Of a stretch of 64,000 nt of DNA, positions 38,220 through 48,337 are shown one piece after another (within the stretch, counting starts at the first letter, position 1; the number at the start of each line of letters is the position of its first letter). The notes under the pieces are model-generated. The model made no database searches. It had not been told where the DNA came from and saw nothing but the letters and a program-made list of their open reading frames with translations. Both the position numbers and the translations under genes were made by a program. The stretch is from JAABQG01 sp963726365 (GTDB lineage: Bacteria; Pseudomonadota; Gammaproteobacteria; Burkholderiales; Burkholderiaceae_C), in contig CAVSCI010000011.1 in the NCBI GenBank assembly GCA_963726365.1, forward strand, positions 180,846 to 244,845, given 5' to 3'.

Positions 38220-38236
38220 GGCTATTGCCCCGCCGG

Positions 38237-39739
38237 TCAAGGCATCTGCGCGATGACCTGGGCCACCGCGGCTGTCAGCTTGCGGGCATAGGGCACATGC
38301 AGAAACTCGTTGGGACCGTGCGCGTTGCTCCTGGGGCCCAGCACGCCGCAGACCATCATCTGGGCCTTCGGGAACCCCTCGCTCAGCATGTTCATCAGGG
38401 GAATCGTGCCGCCCTGGCCGATGTAGCCGCACGAGGCCCCGAAATGCGCCTGGCTGGCCGTGTTCAGTGCCTGCTCGAACCATGGCGTGGACGTCGGGGC
38501 GTTCCAGCCCGTCGCGCCACCGGCGCTTTCGAACGTGACCTTCGCCTGATACGGCGCGTTGTCTTCCAGAAGGGCCTTCAGTTCCTGCACTGCAGCAGCC
38601 GCGTTCACCAGGGGCGGCAGCCGCAGGCTGAGCTTGAATGCCGTCCAGGGCCGTAGCACGTTGCCGGCATCTTTTATCGCGGGAAAGCCGTCGGCGCCGG
38701 TCACGCTCAGGGTCGGAATCCAGGTGCGGTTGAGCAGCGCCTGCAAGGGGTCGGTGGTGGTCGGCAGCGCGAAGGCCGTTGAGCCTGCGCAGTCGTAATG
38801 CGCCCAGGGAAAGCGCTTGAAAAGCTCAGGGCCGAGGATGGCAGCTGTGGCCTGCGCCTGCGCCAGCCGGTCGGGGGGCACCTCGCAGTGGAAGCTGGCC
38901 GGCAAAAGGCGCCCTGTGGCGCTGTCTTCGAGTCGGTCCAGCACATGGCGCAGGATGCGAAAGCTCGAAGGCACCAGGCCTGAGGCGTCACCCGAGTGAA
39001 TGCCCTCCGTCAGGATCTCCACCTTCAGCGTGCCGCTGGCCATGCCGCGCAACGAGGTCGTCAGCCACAACTGGTCGTAGTTGCCCGCGCCCGAATCCAG
39101 GCACACCACCAGCCCGACGTCGCCCAGCCGGTTGTTGTCCGGCGCGCGCAGCGCGTCGATGTAGGGCAACAGGTCATAGGAGCCGGACTCTTCACAGGTC
39201 TCGATCAGGCCGACGATGCGCGGATGGGGGACGTTCTGGGTCTTGAGCGCCTGCACGGCGGCGATGGCCGCATACACCGCATAGCCGTCGTCCGCGCCGC
39301 CGCGGCCATAGAGCTTGCCGTCCTCGTACTTGGGCGTCCAGGGCCCGAGGTCGTTGCGCCAGCCATTGAACTCGGGTTGCTTGTCGAGGTGGCCGTACAT
39401 CAGGACGGTCTGGCCGGCGTCGACCTTGGTGGAGGCAATCTCGAAAAACAGCACTGGCGTGCGTGGCGTGCCGTCTGGGCGCTGCAGCCGGACGATCTCC
39501 AGTGTCAGCCCCGGCACGTTCTGCGCGAGAACCCAGTCGGCGGCGTTGCGGACCACGGTCTCGATATAACCGTGGGCCGCCCAATCCGCGTCGAACGCGG
39601 GCGACTTGGCGGGAATGGTGATGTAGTCGGTCAGTCGGCGCACGATATCGTTGTCCCACTGCGCGCTGACTTGCGCCAGTGCCTGATCGGTGTCCAGTAG
39701 TGCACAGGGGGGAATTTCGCGGTGAAGGGGGGCGTTCAT
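38237..39739 (-). CDS. M20-family metallopeptidase (dipeptidase/carboxypeptidase)
   Basis: A 500-residue zinc aminoacylase-clan peptidase. The first metal His is in VLMYGHLDKQPEF, the bridging Asp in YGRGGADDGYAVYAAIAA, the catalytic Glu in GLIETCEESGSYDL, and later ligands lie in VVCLDSGAGNYDQLW and the C-terminal MVCGVLGPRSNAHGPNEF. The length and the VLAQNVPGLTLEIV region fit the dipeptidase (CNDP-like) group more than DapE. A cytoplasmic peptide- or amide-hydrolysing role is inferred. It sits 51 bases downstream of the hybrid sensor-kinase gene. Confidence 0.9.
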   Translation of the reverse strand: MNAPLHREIPPCALLDTDQALAQVSAQWDNDIVRRLTDYITIPAKSPAFDADWAAHGYIETVVRNAADWVLAQNVPGLTLEIVRLQRPDGTPRTPVLFFEIASTKVDAGQTVLMYGHLDKQPEFNGWRNDLGPWTPKYEDGKLYGRGGADDGYAVYAAIAAVQALKTQNVPHPRIVGLIETCEESGSYDLLPYIDALRAPDNNRLGDVGLVVCLDSGAGNYDQLWLTTSLRGMASGTLKVEILTEGIHSGDASGLVPSSFRILRHVLDRLEDSATGRLLPASFHCEVPPDRLAQAQATAAILGPELFKRFPWAHYDCAGSTAFALPTTTDPLQALLNRTWIPTLSVTGADGFPAIKDAGNVLRPWTAFKLSLRLPPLVNAAAAVQELKALLEDNAPYQAKVTFESAGGATGWNAPTSTPWFEQALNTASQAHFGASCGYIGQGGTIPLMNMLSEGFPKAQMMVCGVLGPRSNAHGPNEFLHVPYARKLTAAVAQVIAQMP

Positions 39740-39790
39740 GGTCGGAATCGAGGTTTCAGGATGGAGGATGCAAGGACTCAGGACGACACT

Positions 39791-42700
39791 TTACGCGGAC
39801 TGGCGGCGCCTGGCGAGGCCTTCGCTGGCCCGCCGCAACGCATCGCCAAGGGCTGCCGCACGCACGGGCTTGCTGAGATAGTCGTCCATGCCGGCAGCCA
39901 GGCAGTCTTCACGGTCGCCCTTCATGGCACTGGCCGTCATGGCGATGATCCAGGGGCGATGCTTGTCCGGGTGCAACGCACAAAGGCGTCGGGTGGCCTC
40001 CAGCCCGTCCAGCACAGGCATCTGCACGTCCATCAGCACCACGTCGAACGGCGAACTGTCCTGTGCCGCGTCGACCGCGTCCAGAACCTGTCGCCCGTCG
40101 CCTGCGACCTCGATGTCATAGCCCAGCCCGCCCAGGATCAGCGAGGCCACACGCAGGTTGACGACGTTGTCTTCCGCCAGCAACACTCGAAGCGGAATCT
40201 GTTGCGCGAGTCGGGGCGTGGGCGTGCGGGACGCTGGAGTGGCGGCTGCCCTGGCGGCATCCAGAGCAGTGGACAGGGCCTCTGACAGGACCCGGAGCTT
40301 GATCGGCTTGAGCAGCGTCTGCATCAGCTCCAGACCGCCAACGCGCGCACTGTCATCTGGCTGCGACGTCAGCGCCAGGACCGGCAACTGCGCTGTGTCG
40401 ACCCGCTTGCGCAGTTCGCGCACCAGGTCGAGACCAGCGGGGGCCGGCATTTGCAGGTCAACAATGGCGGCATCGAAGCGTTCGCCCGCGTCAAGCCAGG
40501 CTAGCGCCTGGGACGCTGTCGCCGTGGCGCGTGCTTCCATGCCCCAGCGCCGGGTCTGCGCGACGAGGATCGTCCGGCTGCTCGCATTGCCCTGAACCAG
40601 CAACAGGCGCCGCGCCGCCAGCCGCCCGGTCGGGTCTTCCCGTGCCGGGACGCGGGCGGGCGAGGCGATCAGGCAGGGTAACTCGAACTGGAAAACGGAG
40701 CCTTCTCCAGGCTTCGATTCGACCCATATCTGCCCGCCCATCATGTCGACCAGGCGCCTGCAAATCGCCAGGCCCAGGCCGGTCCCGCCGAACCTGCGTG
40801 TGGTGGATGCATCCACCTGGCTGAAAGAATGAAACAGGCGGCCCACCTGGTCGGCGGCAATTCCAATGCCCGTGTCCCGCACCGAGGCTTTCAGCATCGG
40901 CGTGCCATCCTGCGCGTGACGCCACCCCAGCGTCACGACCACTTCGCCGCGTGGAGTGAACTTGACCGCGTTGTGAATGAGATTGACAAAGATCTGGCGC
41001 AGGCGGGTCATGTCCCCGACGATCGCTTGCGGAACCCCGTCTTCAATACAGGAAAGGAGTTCCAGGCCTTTGTCGCGGGCTGGCCCGCAGGTCAGCTCCA
41101 GCGCACCTTCCAGGCATTCGCACAGGTTGACGGGTGCCTGTTCAAGGTCCATCTGCCCTGATTCAATCTTGGAGAAATCAAGGATGTCATTGATCAGCGC
41201 CATCAGCGCCTCGCCGCTGGCGTGGATGGTCTGGGCAAACTCCCGCTGCGGCTCTGCCAGTGGCGTGTCCAGCAAGAGCTCGCTCATGCCGATCACCGCA
41301 TTCATTGGCGTGCGGATCTCATGGCTCATGTTGGCCAGGAATTCGGCCTTGGCCCGGTTGCCTGCGTCTGCGGCGTCGCGCGCGGCAATCAGCGCCGCTT
41401 CGGTCTGCTTGCGCACGGTGATGTCACGTGCGATGCCCAGCACGCCGGTGCAGTGCCCGGCGTCGTCACGAAGGGCCACCTTGACCAGCTCAAAGTGCTG
41501 GATCTGGCCCGTCTCACGGTTCACCAGGCGGTCTTCATAGACGATCGGCTCGCGCGACGCCATGGTCTCCAGGTCGCTCCGGCGATAGCTGTTGCCGTAC
41601 GTGTCGCCAAACAGATCCTGTGCCGTGCGACCAAGGATCTCCGGCTCACTCAGGCCATGCTGGCGCTGGTGTGCGGGGTTTGACAGCAGGTACACGCCTT
41701 GCGTGTCCTTGAGCCAAACCCGGTCGGGGATATTGTTGATGAGCGCGCTGAGCAAGGCCTGCTTCTGGGCCAGGGCCTCCTGCGCCGTCACATAGTCGGT
41801 CATGTCGGTGTAGGTGCGCACCGCGCCACCATCGGGAAGCGCGCGGGTGCGGACTTCAAGCGTCTTGCCGTCACGCCCTTTTCGCAAGTAAGTCTCAGGG
41901 CCCCCAAAAGGGGAGTTGGCGCCGCCAAAGGTGCCATACCCGCGGGCCATGGCTTCGGCAATGTTGAAATGACTGCCAAAGTCGTCCCGTTCCAGCTGAA
42001 TCTGCACCAGTTGTTCCATGGTGGGCCGACTGGCCATCAAAGCCGCGCTGAATCCCAGCAGTTCCTGGTGGCGGCGGTTCGAGACGACGATATGTCCCCG
42101 GGCGTCGATCGTGGCGATGCCCTGGTTCATGCTGTCCAGCGTGATCTCGAGCATGCGGCCCTTCTCCGCCAGATCCTGCTGCGCCTGGAAATAGGCTGTC
42201 ACGTCGGCATATGTGCGCACCGCTCCGCCATCGGGCAGCGCACGACTTTGAATCTCCAGCATGCGGCCGTGCCGTGTCCGGCGCAGGTAACTCGTCGTCG
42301 GCGCGTGATTGGCAGTCAGCGGGTCATTGGCATCCACCAGGCGGGAAATGAACGAGCGTGCCTCGTCGGTGGCAAGGAATTCGAAGTCCGCACCGAAATC
42401 GCCTCGCGCCTGCTGCCAGATGACGAGTTCGTGGGCCGTTGGCTGGCTCGCCAGCAGTGCCTCGGGCAGATCCAGCAGCGCCATCGCCCGTTCGTTGTAG
42501 AAGACGATGCGCCCGCGTCCGTCGAACCGCATGATGCCCTGTTCAATATGCTTCAGCGTGATGGACAGCGACTCCTCGGCCTGCTTTCGCGCGGTGATGT
42601 CCTCGACCGTGCCCTCGTAAAACAGGGGGCGCCCCTCGGCGTCATGCACCAGACGCGCATGCTCCGACACCCAGATGCGCTCGCGCGTCTTGTAACGGTG

Positions 42701-42949
42701 AACCTCCGAGACAAAGTCGCGCACTTCACCATGAGTGTCGAGACGCATCTTGAAGTTTTCGCGCCGCCCGGGCTGGACGTACCACTGCGCGCCAATGTCA
42801 TCCACGGCGGCCAGCATCTCGGCCTCCGTGTCATATCCGTTGATGCGCACCAGGGCGGGGTTGGCACGCAGCTGGCGCCCGCTCAGGCTGCTGCGATAGG
42901 CGCCGATCGGCAGCCAGTCGAAGAGGGTCGAGAAGTCGTTGTGCGGCAT
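39791..42949 (-). CDS. Hybrid sensor histidine kinase with four PAS and two receiver domains
   Basis: A 1052-residue soluble hybrid kinase without obvious membrane segments. PAS domains lie at about 1-125, 129-262, 267-397 and 398-525 (several ending …VEDITARKQ or VRTYADVT). The dimerisation/phosphoacceptor helix has His543 in ANMSHEIRTPMNA, then an HATPase domain. A first receiver (about 790-900) has IVDLQMPA but LLLVQGNAS where an acidic pair is normal, so it may not bind Mg. A second receiver (about 925-1045) is canonical: LLAEDN, VLMDVQMPVLDG, DYLSKPV. It follows glgP by 44 bases, so it may be co-expressed with glycogen metabolism. No separate output regulator is nearby. Confidence 0.92.
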   Translation of the reverse strand: MPHNDFSTLFDWLPIGAYRSSLSGRQLRANPALVRINGYDTEAEMLAAVDDIGAQWYVQPGRRENFKMRLDTHGEVRDFVSEVHRYKTRERIWVSEHARLVHDAEGRPLFYEGTVEDITARKQAEESLSITLKHIEQGIMRFDGRGRIVFYNERAMALLDLPEALLASQPTAHELVIWQQARGDFGADFEFLATDEARSFISRLVDANDPLTANHAPTTSYLRRTRHGRMLEIQSRALPDGGAVRTYADVTAYFQAQQDLAEKGRMLEITLDSMNQGIATIDARGHIVVSNRRHQELLGFSAALMASRPTMEQLVQIQLERDDFGSHFNIAEAMARGYGTFGGANSPFGGPETYLRKGRDGKTLEVRTRALPDGGAVRTYTDMTDYVTAQEALAQKQALLSALINNIPDRVWLKDTQGVYLLSNPAHQRQHGLSEPEILGRTAQDLFGDTYGNSYRRSDLETMASREPIVYEDRLVNRETGQIQHFELVKVALRDDAGHCTGVLGIARDITVRKQTEAALIAARDAADAGNRAKAEFLANMSHEIRTPMNAVIGMSELLLDTPLAEPQREFAQTIHASGEALMALINDILDFSKIESGQMDLEQAPVNLCECLEGALELTCGPARDKGLELLSCIEDGVPQAIVGDMTRLRQIFVNLIHNAVKFTPRGEVVVTLGWRHAQDGTPMLKASVRDTGIGIAADQVGRLFHSFSQVDASTTRRFGGTGLGLAICRRLVDMMGGQIWVESKPGEGSVFQFELPCLIASPARVPAREDPTGRLAARRLLLVQGNASSRTILVAQTRRWGMEARATATASQALAWLDAGERFDAAIVDLQMPAPAGLDLVRELRKRVDTAQLPVLALTSQPDDSARVGGLELMQTLLKPIKLRVLSEALSTALDAARAAATPASRTPTPRLAQQIPLRVLLAEDNVVNLRVASLILGGLGYDIEVAGDGRQVLDAVDAAQDSSPFDVVLMDVQMPVLDGLEATRRLCALHPDKHRPWIIAMTASAMKGDREDCLAAGMDDYLSKPVRAAALGDALRRASEGLARRRQSA

Positions 42950-42993
42950 GGCGGGTGCCTATCGTAGTGCACCTGCCCCAGCACCCTGTGCGA

Positions 42994-45459
42994 TCAGGCG
43001 GAAGGTGCGTTGCCGGACATGGGTTGCACGTCCCAGATCTCGCTGGCGTACTCACGGATGGTTCGGTCCGAAGAAAACGGTCCCATGGCCGCGATGTTCA
43101 GGATCGCCTGGCGCGTCCACTCCGAGGGACGCCGGTACAGGTCGTCCACCCGCTGCTGCGTGGCGACGTAGTCGCCGTAATCCGCCAGCAGCTGGTAGTA
43201 ATCCGACTCCAGCAGCGCGTGTGTGACATCCTGGTAGCGGTGGGGTTCTTCCGGCGAGAAGGCGCCATCGGCAATGCGGTCGATCGCGGTCTTGAGCTCG
43301 TAGTTGTTGTCGTAGTAGCGGCGCGGCTGGTAACCATGGGCACGCAACTCGGCCACCTGATCGGTGCGGTTGCCGAAGATGAAGATGTTGTCCAGCCCGA
43401 CGTACTCGGCGATCTCGATGTTGGCACCATCCCAGGTGCCTATGGTCAGGGCACCGTTGAGCGCGAACTTCATGTTGCCGGTGCCGGAGGCTTCGGTGCC
43501 GGCCGTTGAGATCTGCTCGGACAGATCGGCTGCCGGAATGATCATCTCGGCCAGGGTGACCCGGTAGTTCGGAATGAAGACGACCTTGAGCAGATTGCCG
43601 ACGTGCGAGTCTGCATTGACGACACTTGCGACGTCGTTGATCAGCCGGATCACCTGCTTCGCCATGCGATAGGCCGAAGCGGCCTTGCCCCCGAATATCA
43701 CCGTGCGAGGCACCCAGTTGGCTTGGGGGTTGGCCAGGATCTGGTGGTAGCGCGTGATCACGTGCAGCACGTTGAGGAGCTGCCGCTTGTATTCATGCAT
43801 TCGCTTGACATGTACGTCAAACAGGCTCTCGGGGTCGATCCTGATGTCGAGCTCGCGGCCAATGTAGTCGGCCAGCCGGCGCTTGTTCTGCTGCTTGGCC
43901 AGACGCACTGCATTGTTGAAGGCCGGCTCGGTGGCGAGGTCGCGCAGGCCGGCGAGCTCGTCCAGATGGCGGCGCCAGCCGCGGCCGATCCTGCCGTCGA
44001 TCAGGTTTGCCAGCGGCTGGTTGGCCTGCGCCAGCCAGCGCCGGGGCGTGATCCCATTGGTCTTGTTGCAGAAGCGTTCGGGAAACACCCGCGCAAAATC
44101 GGCAAAGATGGTCTGGACCATCAGCTCGCTGTGCAGCGCCGAGACGCCATTGACTTTGTGGCTGGCGAGCACGCACAGGTAGGCCATGCGCACGCGCCGG
44201 TTGCCAGTTTCATCGATCAGCGAGACGCGGCGCAGCAGCTCGGGCTCGGCCGGGAAGCGCTCATGCAGGTTGGCCAGAAAACGGGTGTTGAGGTCGTAGA
44301 TGATGCGCAGATGGCGCGGCAGCAGTCGCCCGACCAGATCCACCGGCCAGGTTTCCAGCGCCTCCTGCATCAGTGTGTGGTTGGTGTAGCTGAAGATGCG
44401 GCTGCATTGAGACCAGGCGGCATCCCATTCCATCCGGTGCTCGTCGACCAGCAAGCGCATGAGTTCGGGCACGGCCAGCGCGGGGTGGGTGTCATTGAGG
44501 TGGATGGCCACCTTGTCGGCCAGATGCTCCAGGCTGCCGTGGTCCTTCAGGTAGCGGCGCACCAGGTCCTGCAACGAGGCGCTGACAAAGAAAAACTCCT
44601 GACGCAGGCGCAGTTCACGGCCGTGGTCGGTGCTGTCGTCGGGGTAGAGCACGCGCGAGACGTTCTCGGACTCGTTCTTGGCCTCCATCGCACGCATGTA
44701 ATCGCCCTTGTTGAAGGCGTCCAGGTTGATGGCGCTGCTGGCGCGTGCCGACCACAGCCGCAGCGTTGCCACTGAAGTCAGCTCATAGCCCGGCACGGCG
44801 TTGTCGTAGGCGGTGGCGATGACATCGTCGGTATCGATCCATTTGACGCGCCCATTCTCGGTGGCGAGCCGGCCGCCGAAGCGCACGGCGTAGCTGAACT
44901 CGGGCCGCATGAACTCCCAGGGATTGCCGTTGACCAGCCATCCATCGGGCTCTTCCACCTGCTGGCCGTTCACGATGCGTTGCGCGAACATGCCGTAGTC
45001 ATAGCGGATGCCATAGCCCATGCCTGGCAGGCCGACCGTGGCGATGGAGTCCAGAAAACAGGCCGCCAGGCGCCCCAGGCCGCCATTGCCCAGGCCCGGG
45101 TCGGCTTCCATTTCCAGCAGCGCGTCGAAGTCGGCGCCGAGCTGGGCACAGGCGGTCCTGGTGTCGTCGTAGATGCCGACCGCCATCAGCGCGTTGGTCA
45201 GCATGCGCCCGGTGAGGAATTCCATGGAAAGGTAGTAGACGCGCTTGAGTTCACGGTCCTGCGCCGTCTCGAGCGCTTCGCGCCAGCTGTCCATCACGCG
45301 GTCGCGCACGGCATAAAGGATCGCGAACAGCCAGTCACGCTGGGTGGCCGAGCGCACGTCCTTGCCGACCTGGTAAACCAGACGGTTGGAGATGGAGCGC
45401 CGCAGCGCTTCGATCGAGTTCGTGGGCTGGTCGAAACTGAAGGGCTGGACGCTGGACAT
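42994..45459 (-). CDS. glgP: Glycogen phosphorylase
   Basis: A family GT35 enzyme of 821 residues that releases glucose-1-phosphate from glycogen ends. Catalytic landmarks include MEFLTGRMLTNALMAVGIYD, LGNGGLGRLAACFLDS, the PLP-lysine region FGGKAASAYRMAKQVIRLI and EASGTGNMKFALNGALTIGT. It is full length for bacterial phosphorylases. It ends the glgB-X-malQ-C-A-P series, 37 bases after glgA, placing breakdown and synthesis genes in one transcription unit. Confidence 0.96.
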   Translation of the reverse strand: MSSVQPFSFDQPTNSIEALRRSISNRLVYQVGKDVRSATQRDWLFAILYAVRDRVMDSWREALETAQDRELKRVYYLSMEFLTGRMLTNALMAVGIYDDTRTACAQLGADFDALLEMEADPGLGNGGLGRLAACFLDSIATVGLPGMGYGIRYDYGMFAQRIVNGQQVEEPDGWLVNGNPWEFMRPEFSYAVRFGGRLATENGRVKWIDTDDVIATAYDNAVPGYELTSVATLRLWSARASSAINLDAFNKGDYMRAMEAKNESENVSRVLYPDDSTDHGRELRLRQEFFFVSASLQDLVRRYLKDHGSLEHLADKVAIHLNDTHPALAVPELMRLLVDEHRMEWDAAWSQCSRIFSYTNHTLMQEALETWPVDLVGRLLPRHLRIIYDLNTRFLANLHERFPAEPELLRRVSLIDETGNRRVRMAYLCVLASHKVNGVSALHSELMVQTIFADFARVFPERFCNKTNGITPRRWLAQANQPLANLIDGRIGRGWRRHLDELAGLRDLATEPAFNNAVRLAKQQNKRRLADYIGRELDIRIDPESLFDVHVKRMHEYKRQLLNVLHVITRYHQILANPQANWVPRTVIFGGKAASAYRMAKQVIRLINDVASVVNADSHVGNLLKVVFIPNYRVTLAEMIIPAADLSEQISTAGTEASGTGNMKFALNGALTIGTWDGANIEIAEYVGLDNIFIFGNRTDQVAELRAHGYQPRRYYDNNYELKTAIDRIADGAFSPEEPHRYQDVTHALLESDYYQLLADYGDYVATQQRVDDLYRRPSEWTRQAILNIAAMGPFSSDRTIREYASEIWDVQPMSGNAPSA

Positions 45460-45496
45460 GGGAACTCTCCGGAGGAAGCGGGGGCGGAGTAAACGG

Positions 45497-47011
45497 CTAT
45501 CGGGAGCCGTTCAGGCTGGATGCATAAGCTGTGCCAGGCGTGGCGGCGGTCTGTTCGTACAGTGTGCGGTAGGCCTGCGCGGCGACTTTCCAGTCAAACC
45601 GCAACTGCATGGCATGGCGCTGTACCCGGGCCCAGTCCGCCGGCTGGCGATACAGCGTGAAGGCGCGGTGCAGGGCCTGGCGCAGACCATGGGCGCTGAA
45701 TTCATGAAAGACGAAGCCGCTGGCGGTGCCGTCCTTCAGTGCCTGGGGCGTGCTGTCGGTCACGGTGTCGGCCAGGCCGCCCACGCCATGCACCAGCGGC
45801 AGGGCGCCATAACGCAGGGCGTACAGCTGGGTCAATCCGCAGGGCTCGAAACGCGAGGGGACAAGAAGCACGTCCGCGGCGGCCATGATGCCGTGCGCCA
45901 GGGCTTCGTCGTACCCGACGCGCAAGACGGCCTGCCCGGGGTGGCGCGCCGCGGCGTCGCGCAGGCCCGCCTCGATGCCCGCATCGCCACTGCCCAACAC
46001 CACCAGCTGGCCGCCTCCGGCCACCAGATCGTCCAGCACCGCGGGCACCAGATGAAATCCTTTCTGGTCGCTCAGCCGGCTGACGGCGCCAAACAGCAAG
46101 GCCTCCGGGCGCAGCGCCAGGCCCAGCAGGCGCTGCAGCGCGCGCTTGGCGTCGGCTTTGCCCGCCATCTGGTTGTATTCGTAGGGCGTCTCGAGCAGCG
46201 GGTCGCTGGCCGGATTCCATACGCTGTAATCCACACCGTTCAGGATGCCGCTGAGCTGGCCGGACCGGTGGCGCAGCACGCCATCGAGGCCGCAGCCCTG
46301 CTCGGGCGTCGTGATCTCGCGGGCGTAGCGCGGGCTGACCGTGGTCAGGGCGTCGGAGAACTGCAGACCCGCTTTCATGAACGACAGATGGCCGTGGTAC
46401 TCGTACCCGTCGATCGTGAACAGCGATTCAGGCAGGCCCAGCGGCGCCAGCGTGTCTCGCGGGAAAACGCCTTGGTAAGCGAGGTTGTGAATCGTGAAAA
46501 TGCTCGCCGGCCTGGGGTCGGCGCCAGCCAGCAGTTGCAGGTACACCGGGGCCAGTCCGGCGTGCCAGTCGTGCGCATGCAACACATCGGGCTGCCAGCG
46601 AGGGTCGCCGCCGCAGCCCAGCCATGCGGCAGCCCAGCTCAGGAGCGCGAAGCGCGCCGCGTTGTCGGGCCAGTCATGGCCGCTGGCGTCAAGGTAGGGC
46701 CCGCCCGGACGCTGGTACTGTGCCGGGGCGTCCAGCAGGTACACCGCCTGGCCGGTAGCCCGTACGCGGCCAGGCACGATCCGCGGCACGGGATGCGCCG
46801 ATCGCGCGACATCGGGCCCACCCGTGGCTGGCAGCGCGATGGCTTGCCCCTGGAGTTCCACGCCAGCGGAAATCGACGGAAAGGCCGGCAACAAGACCCG
46901 TACCTCGCAACCGGCCGTCGCCAGCGCTGCCGGCAGGGCAGCGCTCACATCGGCCAGCCCGCCGGTCTTGAGCAGCGGGAAGAGTTCGGTGCAGACGTAG
47001 AGAACCCTCAC
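45497..47011 (-). CDS. glgA: Glycogen synthase (ADP-glucose)
   Basis: A 504-residue GT5 glycosyltransferase. The N-terminal ADP-glucose motif is here LLKTGGLADVSAALPAAL, with HAHDWHAGLAPVYL and VSPRYAREITTPEQGCGLD further on. The C-terminal domain carries RFEPCGLTQLYALRYGALPLV, with the catalytic Glu. The ATG overlaps the glgC stop by four bases, so the ADP-glucose maker and user are translationally coupled. Confidence 0.95.
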   Translation of the reverse strand: MRVLYVCTELFPLLKTGGLADVSAALPAALATAGCEVRVLLPAFPSISAGVELQGQAIALPATGGPDVARSAHPVPRIVPGRVRATGQAVYLLDAPAQYQRPGGPYLDASGHDWPDNAARFALLSWAAAWLGCGGDPRWQPDVLHAHDWHAGLAPVYLQLLAGADPRPASIFTIHNLAYQGVFPRDTLAPLGLPESLFTIDGYEYHGHLSFMKAGLQFSDALTTVSPRYAREITTPEQGCGLDGVLRHRSGQLSGILNGVDYSVWNPASDPLLETPYEYNQMAGKADAKRALQRLLGLALRPEALLFGAVSRLSDQKGFHLVPAVLDDLVAGGGQLVVLGSGDAGIEAGLRDAAARHPGQAVLRVGYDEALAHGIMAAADVLLVPSRFEPCGLTQLYALRYGALPLVHGVGGLADTVTDSTPQALKDGTASGFVFHEFSAHGLRQALHRAFTLYRQPADWARVQRHAMQLRFDWKVAAQAYRTLYEQTAATPGTAYASSLNGSR

Positions 47012-48297
47012 GCGCCAGCCTCGCCAGGGGCCTTTTCAGCCGCCAGTCTTTCCAGCATCTCACGGGTGACGAGCACCACGCCCTGCTGCGTACGGAAAAA
47101 GCGGCGGGCATCTTCGGCCGCGTCGAATCCGATCGACATGCCTGGAGGGATCTGGCAGCCCTTGTCAATCACGACCTTGCGCAACCGGCAGTGCCGGCCG
47201 ACATCGACTTCCGGCAGCAGAACCGCTTCCTCGACTGTGCTGTACGAATGCAGCCGGACTTTGGAGTACAGCACCGATCGGCGGGCGTGCGCGCCGGAGA
47301 TGATGCACCCGCCGGACACCAGCGAGTCGACCACCATGCCGCGCCGGCCTTCGTCGTCGAAGACGAACTTGGCGGGCGGCAACTGCTCCTGATGGGTCCA
47401 TATCGGCCATTGCCGGTCGTACATGTCCAGATCCGGCGTGATGCCGGTCAGGTCCAGGTTGGCCGACCAGTAGGCATCGATGGTGCCCACGTCTCGCCAG
47501 TAGGCGGGGGCGTCGGGGGCGCTCTTGACGCAGGACATTCCGAACGGATGGGCCACCGCCTCGCCTCTGGCCACGATTGCCGGGATCAGGTCCTTGCCGA
47601 AGTCGCGGCTCGAACTTTGCGTCAAGGCGTCGGCCTTCAGGGCTTCGTAGAGGTAGTCGGCGTTGAACAGGTAGATTCCCATGCTCGCCAGTGCCTGGCC
47701 GGGTCGCCCGGGCATCGGTGCGGGTTGGGCTGGCTTTTCATCAAACCGGACGATGTGCCGCTTTGCGTCGATCGCCATGACGCCAAAGGCACTGGCCTCG
47801 GCCAGCGGCACTTCGATGCAGGCCACCGTGCAGGGCGCGCCCTGGGCCACGTGGTCGGCGATCAGGTTCGCGTAGTCCATCTTGTAGATGTGGTCGCCGG
47901 CCAGCACCAGGATGTAGTCGGGGCGCTCCGCGCTCAGGATGTCCAGGTTCTGGAACACCGCATCGGCCGTGCCCTGGTACCACGAGGTCTCGTCGATGCG
48001 CTGCTGCGCGGGCAGCAGATCGATGTACTCGTTGAACTCGCTGCGCAGAAACGACCAGCCTCGCTGCAGGTGACGCAGCAGACTGTGCGACTTGTACTGT
48101 GTGACAACGCTGATGCGGCGCACGCCGGAGTTCAGGCAGTTCGACAGCGCGAAGTCGACGATGCGGAACTTGCCACCGAAATACACCGCCGGCTTGGCGC
48201 GCCGGTCGGTCAGCGCGTGCAGCCGCGAGCCGCGGCCACCGGCCAGCACCAAGGCAATGGTGCGGCGGGCGAGTTGGTGGGGTGCGTTCAGTTCCAT
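47008..48297 (-). CDS. glgC: Glucose-1-phosphate adenylyltransferase
   Basis: A 429-residue ADP-glucose pyrophosphorylase, the committed step of glycogen synthesis. ALVLAGGRGSRLHALTDRRAKPAV is the nucleotide-binding and allosteric loop. WYQGTADAVFQNLDIL holds the catalytic region and VLAGDHIYKMDYANLI the metal Asp. The C-terminal half is a left-handed β-helix. It is followed immediately by glgA (ATGA overlap). Allosteric activation by fructose bisphosphate or pyruvate is known for the family, but the specific effector cannot be read from sequence. Confidence 0.96.
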   Translation of the reverse strand: MELNAPHQLARRTIALVLAGGRGSRLHALTDRRAKPAVYFGGKFRIVDFALSNCLNSGVRRISVVTQYKSHSLLRHLQRGWSFLRSEFNEYIDLLPAQQRIDETSWYQGTADAVFQNLDILSAERPDYILVLAGDHIYKMDYANLIADHVAQGAPCTVACIEVPLAEASAFGVMAIDAKRHIVRFDEKPAQPAPMPGRPGQALASMGIYLFNADYLYEALKADALTQSSSRDFGKDLIPAIVARGEAVAHPFGMSCVKSAPDAPAYWRDVGTIDAYWSANLDLTGITPDLDMYDRQWPIWTHQEQLPPAKFVFDDEGRRGMVVDSLVSGGCIISGAHARRSVLYSKVRLHSYSTVEEAVLLPEVDVGRHCRLRKVVIDKGCQIPPGMSIGFDAAEDARRFFRTQQGVVLVTREMLERLAAEKAPGEAGA

Positions 48298-48337
48298 GGG
48301 AGGCCTCCTTGATCAGCGTGTTGTCGAAAGGGTCGGG

